From JBARCX01 sp049794535 (lineage in GTDB: Bacteria > Pseudomonadota > Gammaproteobacteria > Xanthomonadales > Rhodanobacteraceae), in contig JBARCX010000226.1 in the NCBI GenBank assembly GCA_049794535.1, forward strand, positions 1-20,093: DNA of 20,093 nucleotides, given 5' to 3'. Shown here in pieces: positions 1 to 8,789 of the stretch (within the stretch, counting starts at the first letter, position 1; each line of letters begins with the position of its first letter). The position numbers were made by a program, and so were the translations under genes. A model generated the notes under the pieces. It saw nothing but the letters and a program-made list of their open reading frames with translations. It did not search any database and was not told the DNA's origin.

Positions 1-1
1 G

Positions 2-1117
2 ACCTGGGCATGCCACTCCAGTGTGGCTGTGGTGCTGTTGATCGTCTCGTTGGCAACGGCAGGTGTGGTCGATGCACCGGGAGCGCTGGCGTTGGTGCTT
101 GGTGCAAATCTGGGCGGCACCCTGCCAGCCTTGCTTGAGGCACATACACCGGTAGCGCGTCGTTTGCCGCTCGGCAATTTGTTGGTGCGCGCCTTTGGTT
201 GTCTGGTCTGTCTGCCACTGCTGCACCCGATCGCCCAGTGGTTGGTGCCGCTAGGTGCTTCACCAGCGCGCGTTGCGGTGAACTTCCATACCGCATTTAA
301 TCTGGGGCTGGCGCTGATTTTCATTCTGCCCGTGGAGCGACTAGGGCAACTGCTGGTACGTTTGCTGCCGGAGCCCCCGCGCCCGGCTGATCCAGGCCTG
401 GCGCAATACCTCGACGAATCTGCGCTGGAAAGCGCGGGTGTGGCGCTGGCAAATGCCACCCGCGAGTCGATGCGCATGGCTGACATGGTCGAGGGCATGC
501 TGACTGGATTGGTCGCAGTATTCGGCAAGGATGATCGTGCTCGTGCGGCAGTGATCAGTGGTATGGATCCTTCGCTGGATCGGCTAGGCATCGCTATCCG
601 CGAATACCTCGCTGACCTCGGCGGCGAGGCGCTGAACGAAGAAGACGGTGAGCGCAGTCAGGAAATCCATGCGTTCGTGATCAACATCGAGCACATCGGC
701 GACATCACGGCGAACAACCTGATGGAATTCGCCGCTAAAAAAGCTCAGCGCGGACAAGATTTCTCGGCCGATGACATCCAGGATCTGGCCGTCATGCACG
801 GCCAGGTGATGGAAAGCCTGCGGCTCGGATTGACGGTATTCATGCGCGGCGATCTGCGCGCAGCGCAACAGCTGATCGCACGCAAGGAAACGCTGTGGCG
901 GATGGAGAACGATGCCTCCGAACGACATATCCGCGAGCTGCGCGAACATCGCGATGGCGGTGGTGGCGACGTTTACCTGCGCATCCTGCGTGACCTGAAG
1001 CGCATTCACTCCCATTTGGCGGCACTGGCCTATCTGCCGCTGGAACGTGCGGGTTTATTACAGGATCGACTCATTCGCGAGCCACTCGCAGCACAGACTA
1101 CAGAAGGAAAAGCCTGA
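2..1117 (+). CDS. Na/Pi cotransporter family protein with PhoU-like C-terminal domain (5' end outside window)
   Basis: The frame is open to the window edge (T-W-A-C-H-S-S precedes the first GTG at 23), so the gene starts upstream. The visible N-terminal part is membrane protein: hydrophobic stretches with the glycine-rich GANLGGTLPALL element and a following NFHTAFNLGLALIF segment, both typical of the second transport repeat of the Na/Pi (PNaS, YjbB/NptA-like) family. From about residue 130 of the visible part it becomes a soluble helical region (ESMRMADMVEGML onward), which matches the PhoU-like tail of bacterial members. Known role of the family: sodium-coupled inorganic phosphate movement across the inner membrane, often export-biased in YjbB types. 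The stop is a TGA at 1115-1117, followed by about 240 bp before the efflux operon, so it is probably a separate transcription unit. Family is well supported; direction of transport is not visible. Confidence 0.88.
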   Translation, partial: TWACHSSVAVVLLIVSLATAGVVDAPGALALVLGANLGGTLPALLEAHTPVARRLPLGNLLVRAFGCLVCLPLLHPIAQWLVPLGASPARVAVNFHTAFNLGLALIFILPVERLGQLLVRLLPEPPRPADPGLAQYLDESALESAGVALANATRESMRMADMVEGMLTGLVAVFGKDDRARAAVISGMDPSLDRLGIAIREYLADLGGEALNEEDGERSQEIHAFVINIEHIGDITANNLMEFAAKKAQRGQDFSADDIQDLAVMHGQVMESLRLGLTVFMRGDLRAAQQLIARKETLWRMENDASERHIRELREHRDGGGGDVYLRILRDLKRIHSHLAALAYLPLERAGLLQDRLIREPLAAQTTEGKA

Positions 1118-1254
1118 ACTTGGACAGTCATACGCAAGCCGAACCTCTCACTATTCGCTTGCCGCACTGACACCGCTGTCGCGCGTGCTCCATCGAGGAG
1201 CCTCGCCCGGAAGCGGTAGCTGTTGACGGCTATACCGCGGTCCGGGACGTGCCT

Positions 1255-1274
1255 GGCAGTTCATCAAAACTGCC
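1255..1274 (+). other. Perfect hairpin upstream of the efflux operon
   Basis: GGCAGTT (1255-1261) and AACTGCC (1268-1274) form a perfect 7 bp stem with a 6-nt loop, about 85 nt before the adaptor start codon. No T-run follows, so it is not a classical terminator for the upstream transporter gene. It may be a leader structure or a DNA operator. In the rest of 1118-1358 I see no convincing sigma70 promoter: TTGACG at 1223 has no well-spaced -10. Confidence 0.45.
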
Positions 1275-1346
1275 GACCTCCCTTCACCGCATTGCATTGC
1301 TCTGTTGTCACCATGGCTGCAGAGAATAGGTGTGCATCCCATGCCG

Positions 1347-1352
1347 AAGGGA
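1347..1352 (+). promoter_or_regulatory. Ribosome binding site that decides the adaptor start
   Basis: AAGGGA lies 6 nt before the ATG at 1359. This favours 1359 over the in-frame TTG at 1305 and ATG at 1341, and that start places a clean lipoprotein signal at the N-terminus. Confidence 0.7.
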
Positions 1353-1358
1353 AAATCT

Positions 1359-2489
1359 ATGTTGTTCCGTCTGAATCAAAATGTGTCGAGCCTGTCCGTC
1401 GCCATCGTGCTGGCGCTGAGTGTTGCTGCTTGTTCGAATGGGGCTAGCGATGCAACACCGGACGTGCCTGCTGTCGTTGCCGACCACGGCCTGCTGCGAG
1501 TGCCCGAGAAATCGCCGTTGCGCTCCGAGCTGGTAGTTCAGGCGGTTGAGATGCGCGATGTACCACACGCGCTGATTTTCCCGGCAACGGTCGAGGCCAA
1601 TCCGGCGCATACAGCGAACGTATTGTCTCCACTGACCGGTAAAGTGGTCGAGCTGAAAGTCGGCCTTGGCGATCATGTGACGCGTGGTCAGCTGCTGGCA
1701 GTTATCGACTCAGGTGACTTTGCGCAAGCCTATGCCGATGTCGACAAAGCGCGTGATGCACTCGATCTAGCGAAGAAAAGCCTGGATCGTGCACATGGCG
1801 TGCAACAGGCCGGTGGCAACGCCGTAAAAGATCTGCAGGCTGCGCAGAGTGGCTACAACCAGGCGCTGGCCGAGTTCAATCGCGCTCAGACGCGCCTTAC
1901 GGCAGTGGGCGGTGCCTCGGAATCACATGCGGCTGCGCGGACGATGCAAATCACGGCACCGGCCACCGGCTACGTGACGGCGTTGTCGGTGTCGCCGGGC
2001 GTGTATGTCAACGATGCCACTGCGGCCATGATGACCATTGCCAATCTCGACTCGGTCTGGATCACGGCCAATGTGTCAGAGAGCGACGTTGGGCTGGTCG
2101 CCAAAGGGCAGTCGGTCGACGCCACGTTGGCGGCATATCCGAATGAAGTTTTTCATGGCGAGGTGAGTTTCGTTAGCCCGGTGCTGCAGCCTGATACACG
2201 GCGCGACATGGTGCGCGTTGCTGTCGCCAATACCGATGGACGGCTGAAGCCAAACATGTTCGCGAATGCGAGCTTCAAAATCCCGCAGCCGGCACAGGTG
2301 TTCGTACCCGAGTCGGCATTGCTGATGAACAACGATAACACCACTGTGTTCGTTGAAGTATCACCGTGGACATTCGAGCGCCGCACGGTCGAGCTTAGCT
2401 ACGACGAGACGGCGGGTGCGCGAGTTGTGAAGGGTTTGAAGGCAGGAGACCGCGTGATCGTGAAGGGCGGAGTTCTGCTCAATGATTAA
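1359..2489 (+). CDS. Efflux RND transporter periplasmic adaptor subunit (membrane fusion lipoprotein)
   Basis: 376 residues from the ATG at 1359. The N-terminus is a lipoprotein signal with lipobox V-A-A-C and acylated Cys25, so the protein should be anchored to the inner membrane facing the periplasm. Domains follow the HlyD/CzcB order: a first lipoyl half (HTANVLSPLTGKVVELKVGLGDHV), an alpha-helical hairpin (KARDALDLAKKSLDRA to FNRAQTRL), a second lipoyl half (TAPATGYVTALSVSPGVYV), a beta-barrel (VWITANVSESDVGLVAKGQ) and a membrane-proximal C-terminal part ending KAGDRVIVKGGVLLND. Its known role is to bridge the RND pump and the outer membrane channel. The stop overlaps the pump start by 8 bp (2482-2489), which suggests translational coupling. 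I see no His- or Met-rich metal-binding N-terminal extension, so it does not reveal the metal. Confidence 0.93.
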   Translation: MLFRLNQNVSSLSVAIVLALSVAACSNGASDATPDVPAVVADHGLLRVPEKSPLRSELVVQAVEMRDVPHALIFPATVEANPAHTANVLSPLTGKVVELKVGLGDHVTRGQLLAVIDSGDFAQAYADVDKARDALDLAKKSLDRAHGVQQAGGNAVKDLQAAQSGYNQALAEFNRAQTRLTAVGGASESHAAARTMQITAPATGYVTALSVSPGVYVNDATAAMMTIANLDSVWITANVSESDVGLVAKGQSVDATLAAYPNEVFHGEVSFVSPVLQPDTRRDMVRVAVANTDGRLKPNMFANASFKIPQPAQVFVPESALLMNNDNTTVFVEVSPWTFERRTVELSYDETAGARVVKGLKAGDRVIVKGGVLLND

Positions 2490-5400
2490 CGCGATCTTCC
2501 ACTTCTGTTTCCAGAAGCGCATGTTGTTTTTTGTCGTGACGATTCTCGTCGCGTGCTTCGGCTATTACTCCTGGACGCAGTTGGCGATCGAAGCCTATCC
2601 GGAGTTGAGTGACGTTACGGCCCAGGTCACTACCCAGGTGCCGGGCCTGGCTGCCGAGGAGATCGAGCAGCAGATCACCACGCCACTGGAGCGCGGTCTT
2701 GCCGGTACGCCGGGGCTGGTGAGCATGCGCTCGAGCAGCACCTTCGGCTTGTCGCTGATCACCATGGTGTTCAAGGATGGCGCTGAAGATTATTGGGAGC
2801 GTCAGCGCATCATGGAGCGGATCAGCCAGGTGACGCTGCCGCCCGGAATCACGCCCGGCCTTGATCCCGTTTCCGGCCCGGCCGGCGAAATCTATCGCTA
2901 CACACTTGAGTCCAATAGCAAGAACCTGATGCAGCTATCGGAGCTGCAAACCTGGGTGGTCATTCCCGCGCTGGAACAGATTCCTGGCGTGGCCAACGTC
3001 GACATCTTTGGTGGTTTTACCAAGGAGTTTCAGCTTGAGCTGGATCCCGCCCAGTTGCTGCACTATGGCGTTAGCGTCAGCCAGGTGATGAGCGCAATTT
3101 CCGCGAACACCGCTAACGCCGGTGGCGGCCGCATTACGCGCGGTGAGCAGTCGTACATCGTGCGTGGCATCGGCATGGTGCATACGCTGAAAGATCTGGG
3201 CGACATCGTGGTGACCCAGAATAATAGCGTGCCGGTGCTCGTGCGCGATCTGGGCAAGCTGCAGTACGGTCATCAAGTGCGGCAGGGCATTCTCGGCAAG
3301 GACAACAACCCCGACACGATCGAGGGCATTGTTGATCTGCTCAAGTACGAGAATCCGTCGCGCGTGCTGGAAGGCATTCACGCCAAGGTCGACGAACTCA
3401 ACAAGCAGCTCGCCGCGCAAGATGTACGCATCGTGCCGTATATCGATCGCGACAATCTGGTCGACGCAACCAAGGAAAAAGTCTTCCACACGGTGATGGA
3501 AGGCGTCGGCCTGGTCTGCATCGTGCTGATCCTTTTCCTCGGTAGCCCGCGTTCGGCGATGGTGGCCGCGGTGGCCATTCCGATGTCGCTGGTTACCGTA
3601 TTCATCCTGATGCAGTTCACCAAGATGCCGGCGAATCTGTTTTCGCTGGGTGCGATCGACTTCGGTGTGATCGTCGACGGCACCATCGTGGTGATGGAGG
3701 CGATCCTGCGGCGGCGTGAGGAGAAGCCCGACGCAGTGCTTACCGAAGACGATGTGATGACGGTGACCAAGCATGTTGGTCGCTCGATCTTCTTCGCAAC
3801 GATGATCATCGTTACGGCCTATTTGCCGCTGTTCGCTTTCGAGCATGCCGAGGGCAAGCTGTTCCGGCCGATGGCTTTCACGGTGGGCTATGCCTTGCTG
3901 GCGGCCTTGTTGTGTACGGTCACTTTGACACCGGGCCTTGCGTATATCGCGCTGCGTAAGCCGCGCAAGATGTTCCACAACAAACCCTTGGAGAAGCTAC
4001 AGGCAGCGTATAGCTCCAGCCTTGGCCGCCTTCTGCACCAGCTTCCGCTGGTCTATACGACGGCAGGCGTGGCGTTTCTTGGTGTGCTGGTGCTGGGTGC
4101 GACGATCGGGCGTGAGTTCCTCCCTGATCTTGATGAGGGCGCGTTGTGGTTGCAGGTGCAAATGCCCACCGGTCTATCACTGGACAAGGCCAGTGCCATG
4201 ACCGCCGATCTGCGTCATGCCGTGCGCGAATTTCCAGAAGTCTCTTACGTGGTGACCCAGCTTGGGCGCAATGACAGCGGCACCGATCCATGGACGCCGT
4301 CGCATGTCGAATCTGCTGTCGGCCTTAAACCATATAGCACGTGGGCAAACGGTGAGACCAAGGCGGAGTTTCTGCGCAAATTCAACGCGCGGATGCAACA
4401 GATTCCCGGCATCAGTGTGGGCATCAGCCAGCCGATCGTCGATGGTGAAAATGATATGGTCGGCGGCGCGCATAGCCCGCTAGTACTGCGTATCTACGGT
4501 ACTGATTTCAAGGAGCTGCGCCGCATTGGCGGAGAGATCGTTGACGTGCTCAACGGTGTACGTGGTACCGCGGATGCCTCAATCTTCCAGGAGCCGCCGA
4601 TTCCGCAGTTGGCCATTGAAGCAGATCGTGCCGCTGCAGCGCGCTACGGCATCAACATCGCCGATATCAGCAGCCTGATTCAAACGGCTATTGGCGGCGC
4701 ACCGATCACTCAGGTCTATGTGGGTGATCGTGTGTACAACGTAACTGCACGCGTATCAAATGCGGTGGCCAACAACATCGAGGCGATCGGCGAATTGCCT
4801 CTGACGTCTTCGAGTGGCGCGCAAGTTCCGCTCAAGCTGGTTGCGCATATCGGCGTGAAAACCGGAGAGAGCACGATCTCACATGAGCAGAGTCATCGTG
4901 AGTTGACGATACGAATCGATAACCGTGATCGTGCACTGTCGGAATACCTTGCTGATGCTCAGCAGCAGATCGACACCAAGGTTCATTACGACAAGCAGAA
5001 CTATCACCTGGAGTGGGCGGGCAATTTTCAGAATGAGCAACGCGCACAGGCGCGCCTTATCGTGGTGATGGGCTTGGTGCTGGCGATCATGACGGTGTTG
5101 TTGTTTGCCGAATTTGGCAAGCTGCACCAGGCTGCACTAGTGTTGGGAGTAGTGCCGTTGGCAACTGTCGGCGGCCTGATATCGCTGCATTTGCGTGGTG
5201 AGACGTTGAACATAGCCACCGCCGTCGGCTTCATCGCTTTGTTTGGTGTCGCTGTGCAAAACGGCATCATCATGGTGTCGAACATAAACCGCGTGCGTAA
5301 AGACGGTCAGTCGCTCGCCGAAGCGGTGGTTGCGGGTGCGACTGAGCGATTCCGCCCGGTGCTGATGACCGCGACGGTCGCCAGCGTGGGCATGCTTCCG

Positions 5401-5577
5401 GCTGCACTTGCCACGGGTATCGGTACCGATGTGCAGCGTGGCTTGGCAACGGTGGTCGTCGGTGGTTTGCCGATTGCTACGATGCTTACGTTGTTCATCC
5501 TGCCCGGCCTCTATTACGCGACGGAGCGTTTTATCCAGAAGCATCGCGGTCACGCGCCGTCGGCAGAGGAGATCTAA
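2482..5577 (+). CDS. CzcA/CusA-family heavy-metal efflux RND pump
   Basis: 1031 residues, the usual length for HME-type RND pumps. TM1 is near residues 13-31, followed by a large periplasmic porter domain, six central TMs, a second porter domain and a C-terminal TM cluster. The TM4 signature GAIDFGVIVDGTIVVMEA carries D393, D399 and E406; their 6- and 7-residue spacing equals the proton-relay D402/D408/E415 of CzcA, which separates HME pumps from drug (HAE) pumps. Other family marks are TPLERGLAGTPGL, DIFGGF, FLPDLDEGALW and GVAVQNGIIM. The pump exports a divalent cation (Co/Zn/Cd/Ni) or Cu/Ag using the proton gradient; the sequence alone does not fix the metal. It is the middle gene of the operon, overlapping the adaptor by 8 bp and separated from the outer membrane gene by 2 bp. 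Confidence 0.95.
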   Translation: MINAIFHFCFQKRMLFFVVTILVACFGYYSWTQLAIEAYPELSDVTAQVTTQVPGLAAEEIEQQITTPLERGLAGTPGLVSMRSSSTFGLSLITMVFKDGAEDYWERQRIMERISQVTLPPGITPGLDPVSGPAGEIYRYTLESNSKNLMQLSELQTWVVIPALEQIPGVANVDIFGGFTKEFQLELDPAQLLHYGVSVSQVMSAISANTANAGGGRITRGEQSYIVRGIGMVHTLKDLGDIVVTQNNSVPVLVRDLGKLQYGHQVRQGILGKDNNPDTIEGIVDLLKYENPSRVLEGIHAKVDELNKQLAAQDVRIVPYIDRDNLVDATKEKVFHTVMEGVGLVCIVLILFLGSPRSAMVAAVAIPMSLVTVFILMQFTKMPANLFSLGAIDFGVIVDGTIVVMEAILRRREEKPDAVLTEDDVMTVTKHVGRSIFFATMIIVTAYLPLFAFEHAEGKLFRPMAFTVGYALLAALLCTVTLTPGLAYIALRKPRKMFHNKPLEKLQAAYSSSLGRLLHQLPLVYTTAGVAFLGVLVLGATIGREFLPDLDEGALWLQVQMPTGLSLDKASAMTADLRHAVREFPEVSYVVTQLGRNDSGTDPWTPSHVESAVGLKPYSTWANGETKAEFLRKFNARMQQIPGISVGISQPIVDGENDMVGGAHSPLVLRIYGTDFKELRRIGGEIVDVLNGVRGTADASIFQEPPIPQLAIEADRAAAARYGINIADISSLIQTAIGGAPITQVYVGDRVYNVTARVSNAVANNIEAIGELPLTSSSGAQVPLKLVAHIGVKTGESTISHEQSHRELTIRIDNRDRALSEYLADAQQQIDTKVHYDKQNYHLEWAGNFQNEQRAQARLIVVMGLVLAIMTVLLFAEFGKLHQAALVLGVVPLATVGGLISLHLRGETLNIATAVGFIALFGVAVQNGIIMVSNINRVRKDGQSLAEAVVAGATERFRPVLMTATVASVGMLPAALATGIGTDVQRGLATVVVGGLPIATMLTLFILPGLYYATERFIQKHRGHAPSAEEI

Positions 5578-5579
5578 CC

Positions 5580-7094
5580 ATGTATGCATTCCATAACATC
5601 ACGGCATGGCGTGGTCATCGCACGTTGCTTGCTCTTGGCATCGGCTTGGTGTTGAGCGCGTGTGCCGTCGGCCCGGATTACAAGCGGCCCGCTGCGCCCA
5701 CCGCACACGATTACGCTCCCACAGCAACACCGCAAACCACGGCTTCTGCGTCGGGGCCGGGTGGCAGCGCGCAGCAGTTTGTACGTGAGATGGATATTCC
5801 TGGGCAGTGGTGGACACTGTTCCATTCCGAGCCGCTGAATGCGTTGATCGATGACGCGCTCAAGCACAATGCCGATGCTGAAGCGGCACAGGCAGCGCTG
5901 CAAGCGACATGGGAAAACGTGCGTGCACAACGTGGCGCGTTTTTCCCCAGCGTCGGTGTCAGCGTCGACCCGACGCGGTCGAAAATCGGCACGGTGTTAT
6001 CCAGTGGCGTGGCATCGAACAGCACGCTGTATAACCTCACAACCGCACAGGTTAGCGTGTCGTACTCGCCCGATCTTTGGGGCGCTAACCGTCGACAGGT
6101 GGAGTCGCTGGTCGCGCAAGCGAGTGCACAGCGTTTCCAACTGGAGGCAACCTACCTCACGATAACCAGTAATCTGGTCAATGCAGCAATCCAGGAAGCT
6201 TCGTTGCGCGCACAGATCGATGCCACCCGGAGCATTATCGATGCCCAGGAACGGACCATGGCGACGTTGCAACGGCAGCAGAACCTAGGCGATGCTCCAG
6301 AGACTGCTGTTGCCGCGCAAGAGGCGGCACTTGAACAGAGCCGAGCTACGCTACCGCCGCTCGAAAAGCAGCTGGCCCAGCAGCGCGACATGCTTGCCGC
6401 ACTCACCGGACGCATGCCGAGTGACACCATCGATGACCGCTTTACGCTGGATACGCTGCAGTTGCCGACGGAGTTGCCATTCACGCTGCCGGCACGATTG
6501 GTCGAGCAACGTCCCGACGTGCGCATGGCCGACGCGCAGTTCCACGCGGCCAGTGCACAGGTGGGTGTCGCCATCGCCAATCGGCTGCCCAACGTGCAGA
6601 TTACGGCGAATATTGGCAGCGCCGCAGACAACGCCAGTTCGTTGTTCGGTACGGGTACGGGCTTCTGGAATATCGGTGCGAACATTACCGCGCCGATATT
6701 CGATGGTGGCGCGCTGAAGCATAAACAGCGCGCTGCCGAGGCCACCTACCGGCAAAGCGCGGCGCAGTATCGGAGCACAGTGATCGACGCGGTGCAGAAC
6801 GTTGCTGACGTGCTGCATGCGGTACAGTCCGATGCGGTGGCATTGGCTTCCGCCGAACGGGCTGATCAAGCCGCGGCGCGCAGTCTTGCGATTGCGCAAA
6901 AGCAACTTGAGTTGGGCGATATCAGTGAGGTGGCTATGCTCAGTACCCAGCAAACCTGGCAGCAGGCACAGATCGCGCTTGCGCAGGCACGCGCGAATCG
7001 CTACGCCGACACGGTCGCGCTTTTCCAGGCACTGGGTGGTGGTTGGTGGAACCGGCAGGACGTCTCGACCTCGCAAGCGTCATCCATGCATTGA
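5580..7094 (+). CDS. Efflux outer membrane lipoprotein, NodT/OprM family
   Basis: 504 residues. The N-terminus is a lipoprotein signal with lipobox L-S-A-C (Cys28), followed directly by A-V-G-P-D-Y-K-R-P, the hallmark of NodT-type outer membrane factors. Two repeated OEP regions follow, with coiled-coil hairpins (EAQAALQATWENVRAQ; QIALAQARANRYADT), the RPDVRMADAQ element and a C-terminal LGGGWW motif. It should form the trimeric outer membrane/periplasmic tunnel for the pump encoded upstream. The ATG is 2 bp after the pump stop, with an AGAGGAG ribosome site inside the pump gene. The NodT-like type and its position as last gene differ from the classical czcCBA layout, in which a CzcC-type channel gene comes first. 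Confidence 0.93.
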   Translation: MYAFHNITAWRGHRTLLALGIGLVLSACAVGPDYKRPAAPTAHDYAPTATPQTTASASGPGGSAQQFVREMDIPGQWWTLFHSEPLNALIDDALKHNADAEAAQAALQATWENVRAQRGAFFPSVGVSVDPTRSKIGTVLSSGVASNSTLYNLTTAQVSVSYSPDLWGANRRQVESLVAQASAQRFQLEATYLTITSNLVNAAIQEASLRAQIDATRSIIDAQERTMATLQRQQNLGDAPETAVAAQEAALEQSRATLPPLEKQLAQQRDMLAALTGRMPSDTIDDRFTLDTLQLPTELPFTLPARLVEQRPDVRMADAQFHAASAQVGVAIANRLPNVQITANIGSAADNASSLFGTGTGFWNIGANITAPIFDGGALKHKQRAAEATYRQSAAQYRSTVIDAVQNVADVLHAVQSDAVALASAERADQAAARSLAIAQKQLELGDISEVAMLSTQQTWQQAQIALAQARANRYADTVALFQALGGGWWNRQDVSTSQASSMH

Positions 7095-7098
7095 CCGG

Positions 7099-7137
7099 AT
7101 GACTTGCGCTGCTACATGCTGTGGTGGCGCAAGTCAT
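7099..7137 (+). terminator. Long hairpin after the efflux operon, no U-tract
   Basis: ATGACTTGCGC (7099-7109) and GCGCAAGTCAT (7127-7137) are an 11 bp perfect inverted repeat. The 17 nt between them can add seven more pairs including three G-U, leaving a 3-nt TGC loop. It begins 5 nt after the outer membrane gene stop. No T-run follows, so it may be a Rho-dependent end, a 3' stabilising structure or a dispersed repeat rather than a classical intrinsic terminator. Confidence 0.55.
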
Positions 7138-7249
7138 AGAAGCGCTATGCCGATGGAAGTGGCTAGAGTGCGCTGCGCTTCCCAGGGGCTTCCACACAGT
7201 GCGGCATGGGCCAGGTAGCCATCCATCTGTATGACACCGAGGGGTACAT

Positions 7250-8032
7250 ATGCAGTTGTTCGAGCGTCCGATGTTGCTCTTTGTTGTGGCTTGCATCGTT
7301 CTTTTGCTGTCGCATGAAGTTGGTTTCCGACTGCGCGCCGGGGATCGTGACAAAAACGAGCAGGATTGGGAAAAGCAGATCGAGGAGACGCGCAATCAGA
7401 TTGCGGTACTGCTCAGTCTGTTGCTCGGCTTCACGCTATCGATGGCGCTGACTCGGTTCGATAACCGTAAGCAGCTGGTTGTCGACGAGGCCAATGCCAT
7501 TGGTACGGTTTCACTGCGCGCGATGATGCAGCCCGAACCCACACGAACCAAGGCGGCGGGATTGCTACGTGATTATGTGGACACGCGCCTGGCGGTGTTT
7601 GGCAACGCGACCGATGATGCAGGGCGCGAAGCCAACGCCCAGCACGCCAAACAGATCCAGAATGAACTATGGGCTGGAGCTGTGGCGGTGAGCCAACAGA
7701 GCCCGACGCCTATCACTTCAATCTATGCGCAGTCCTTAAACGAGATGATCGATCTCGATGGCAAGCGTGTTGCTGCCGTGAACAATCGCATCCCGGCCGA
7801 TATCTGGTTTCTGCTGGGTATTCTGTCGATCCTGACCACAATCGTTGTGGGCTATGGGCAGCGGCGGCGCTCTGCGTTGCCCACCCTGGTACCTGTGCTG
7901 ATGATTGCTATCGCGATGAGCTTGATCGCCGATCTCGACACGCCAACCAGCGGGCTCATTCAAGTGAGCCAGAAAAGCATGCGGAGTTTGGCGGCTGATC
8001 TCAAAGCACAGATGCCATCGACAGGGCATTAG
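7250..8032 (+). CDS. DUF4239 (bestrophin-like) membrane protein
   Basis: 260 residues. Hydrophobic segments lie near 6-24, 51-67, 185-202 and 210-227, giving two TM pairs around a soluble helical middle. The sequence QIAVLLSLLLGFTLSMALTR followed by DEANAIGT (79-86) is the signature of the DUF4239 'bestrophin-like domain' family, whose members resemble anion channels but lack a settled function. A GAGGGG ribosome site (7239-7244) sits 5 nt before the ATG, which makes the start firm. The gene is probably monocistronic: it is separated from the efflux operon by 155 bp containing a hairpin and converges on the DedA gene with a 31 bp gap. I see no promoter of good quality in the upstream gap. Confidence 0.82.
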   Translation: MQLFERPMLLFVVACIVLLLSHEVGFRLRAGDRDKNEQDWEKQIEETRNQIAVLLSLLLGFTLSMALTRFDNRKQLVVDEANAIGTVSLRAMMQPEPTRTKAAGLLRDYVDTRLAVFGNATDDAGREANAQHAKQIQNELWAGAVAVSQQSPTPITSIYAQSLNEMIDLDGKRVAAVNNRIPADIWFLLGILSILTTIVVGYGQRRRSALPTLVPVLMIAIAMSLIADLDTPTSGLIQVSQKSMRSLAADLKAQMPSTGH

Positions 8033-8063
8033 CCCGCGACAGAGTGTGGCCGAGCAGCGGTGT

Positions 8064-8699
8064 TTATCGTTCGGTGCTGCGAGACGCTGCGGCCTGCTGG
8101 CGCCTCCGATGGCGCCACCACAGGGCAAGCAGCACGAGTACGACCAAGCCACCAAACACCCATAGGCTGCTTTGGCCGCGGCGGATCCACTTCACCAGCC
8201 ATTCGTGATTGTTGGCACCGAAGTAGCCGAGGTACACCCAGAGCGGCACGCTAATCAGCGCAGCAAGGCCATCGAGCAGCAGAAAGCGTAAGAACGATAC
8301 TCGGTGGGTGGAGCCTGCCGTGATATAGACGGCCGTGCGCATACCCGGCAAGAAGCGTGCGAAAAACATCAGCCGATTGCCGTAGCGTTCGAATTTCTCC
8401 TGCACACTCGCGTAGCGCTTTGGCGGCATCAGCCATGCAATCGGTCGCCATTGCAGCATGCGGGCGCCGTAATGATGGCCGAGCAGGAACATGCCTGCGT
8501 CGCCGGCCAACACGCCAACCATCGCCACCGCGGCCATGACGTGCACATTGGCATAGCCCAGCCCTGCGATCACACCACCAGCGACCAGGCTGATGTCTTC
8601 CGGTATGGGCACGCCAGCACCGCACAGCAGCAAAGCGATGAGCACGGCGAGATAGCCGTTCTCGGCGAAAATCGTAACTAGGTGTTCAAGCAAATCCAT
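8064..8699 (-). CDS. DedA family (SNARE-associated) membrane protein
   Basis: 211 residues. It shows the DedA pattern: an amphipathic start, GAGVPIPEDISLVAGG (E34), a mid-protein GDAGMFLLGHHYG (D67), the FFARFLPGMR element (R115 and R121) and a C-terminal TM followed by a basic tail. The two arginines are six residues apart, like R130/R136 of E. coli YqjA. Family members are inner membrane proteins needed for membrane homeostasis, proton-dependent drug or alkali tolerance, or undecaprenyl-phosphate/phospholipid flipping; which of these applies cannot be read here. It lies 90 bp downstream of dnaG on the same strand, where rpoD is found in many proteobacteria, and may be read from the dnaG transcript. 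The ribosome site before the ATG is weak. Confidence 0.9.
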   Translation of the reverse strand: MDLLEHLVTIFAENGYLAVLIALLLCGAGVPIPEDISLVAGGVIAGLGYANVHVMAAVAMVGVLAGDAGMFLLGHHYGARMLQWRPIAWLMPPKRYASVQEKFERYGNRLMFFARFLPGMRTAVYITAGSTHRVSFLRFLLLDGLAALISVPLWVYLGYFGANNHEWLVKWIRRGQSSLWVFGGLVVLVLLALWWRHRRRQQAAASRSTER

Positions 8700-8789
8700 T
8701 GACGTCCATGCCTGTCGTGTGGAGTTCCCCGCCGAGGGTGCTGCGAGCCAGGATTACGCACGTCATTGTGCAATTGCCGGGGATAGAAA

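Noticed and set aside
1223..1251. TTGACG followed by TATACC as a promoter for the efflux operon
   Set aside because: The hexamers are only 2 bp apart, and nothing resembling a -10 box lies 16-19 bp downstream of TTGACG.
2935..3978. Long minus-strand open frame (347 codons) inside the RND pump gene
   Set aside because: The product is a His/Arg/Gln-rich low-complexity sequence typical of an antisense shadow, and the plus-strand frame is an unmistakable RND pump.
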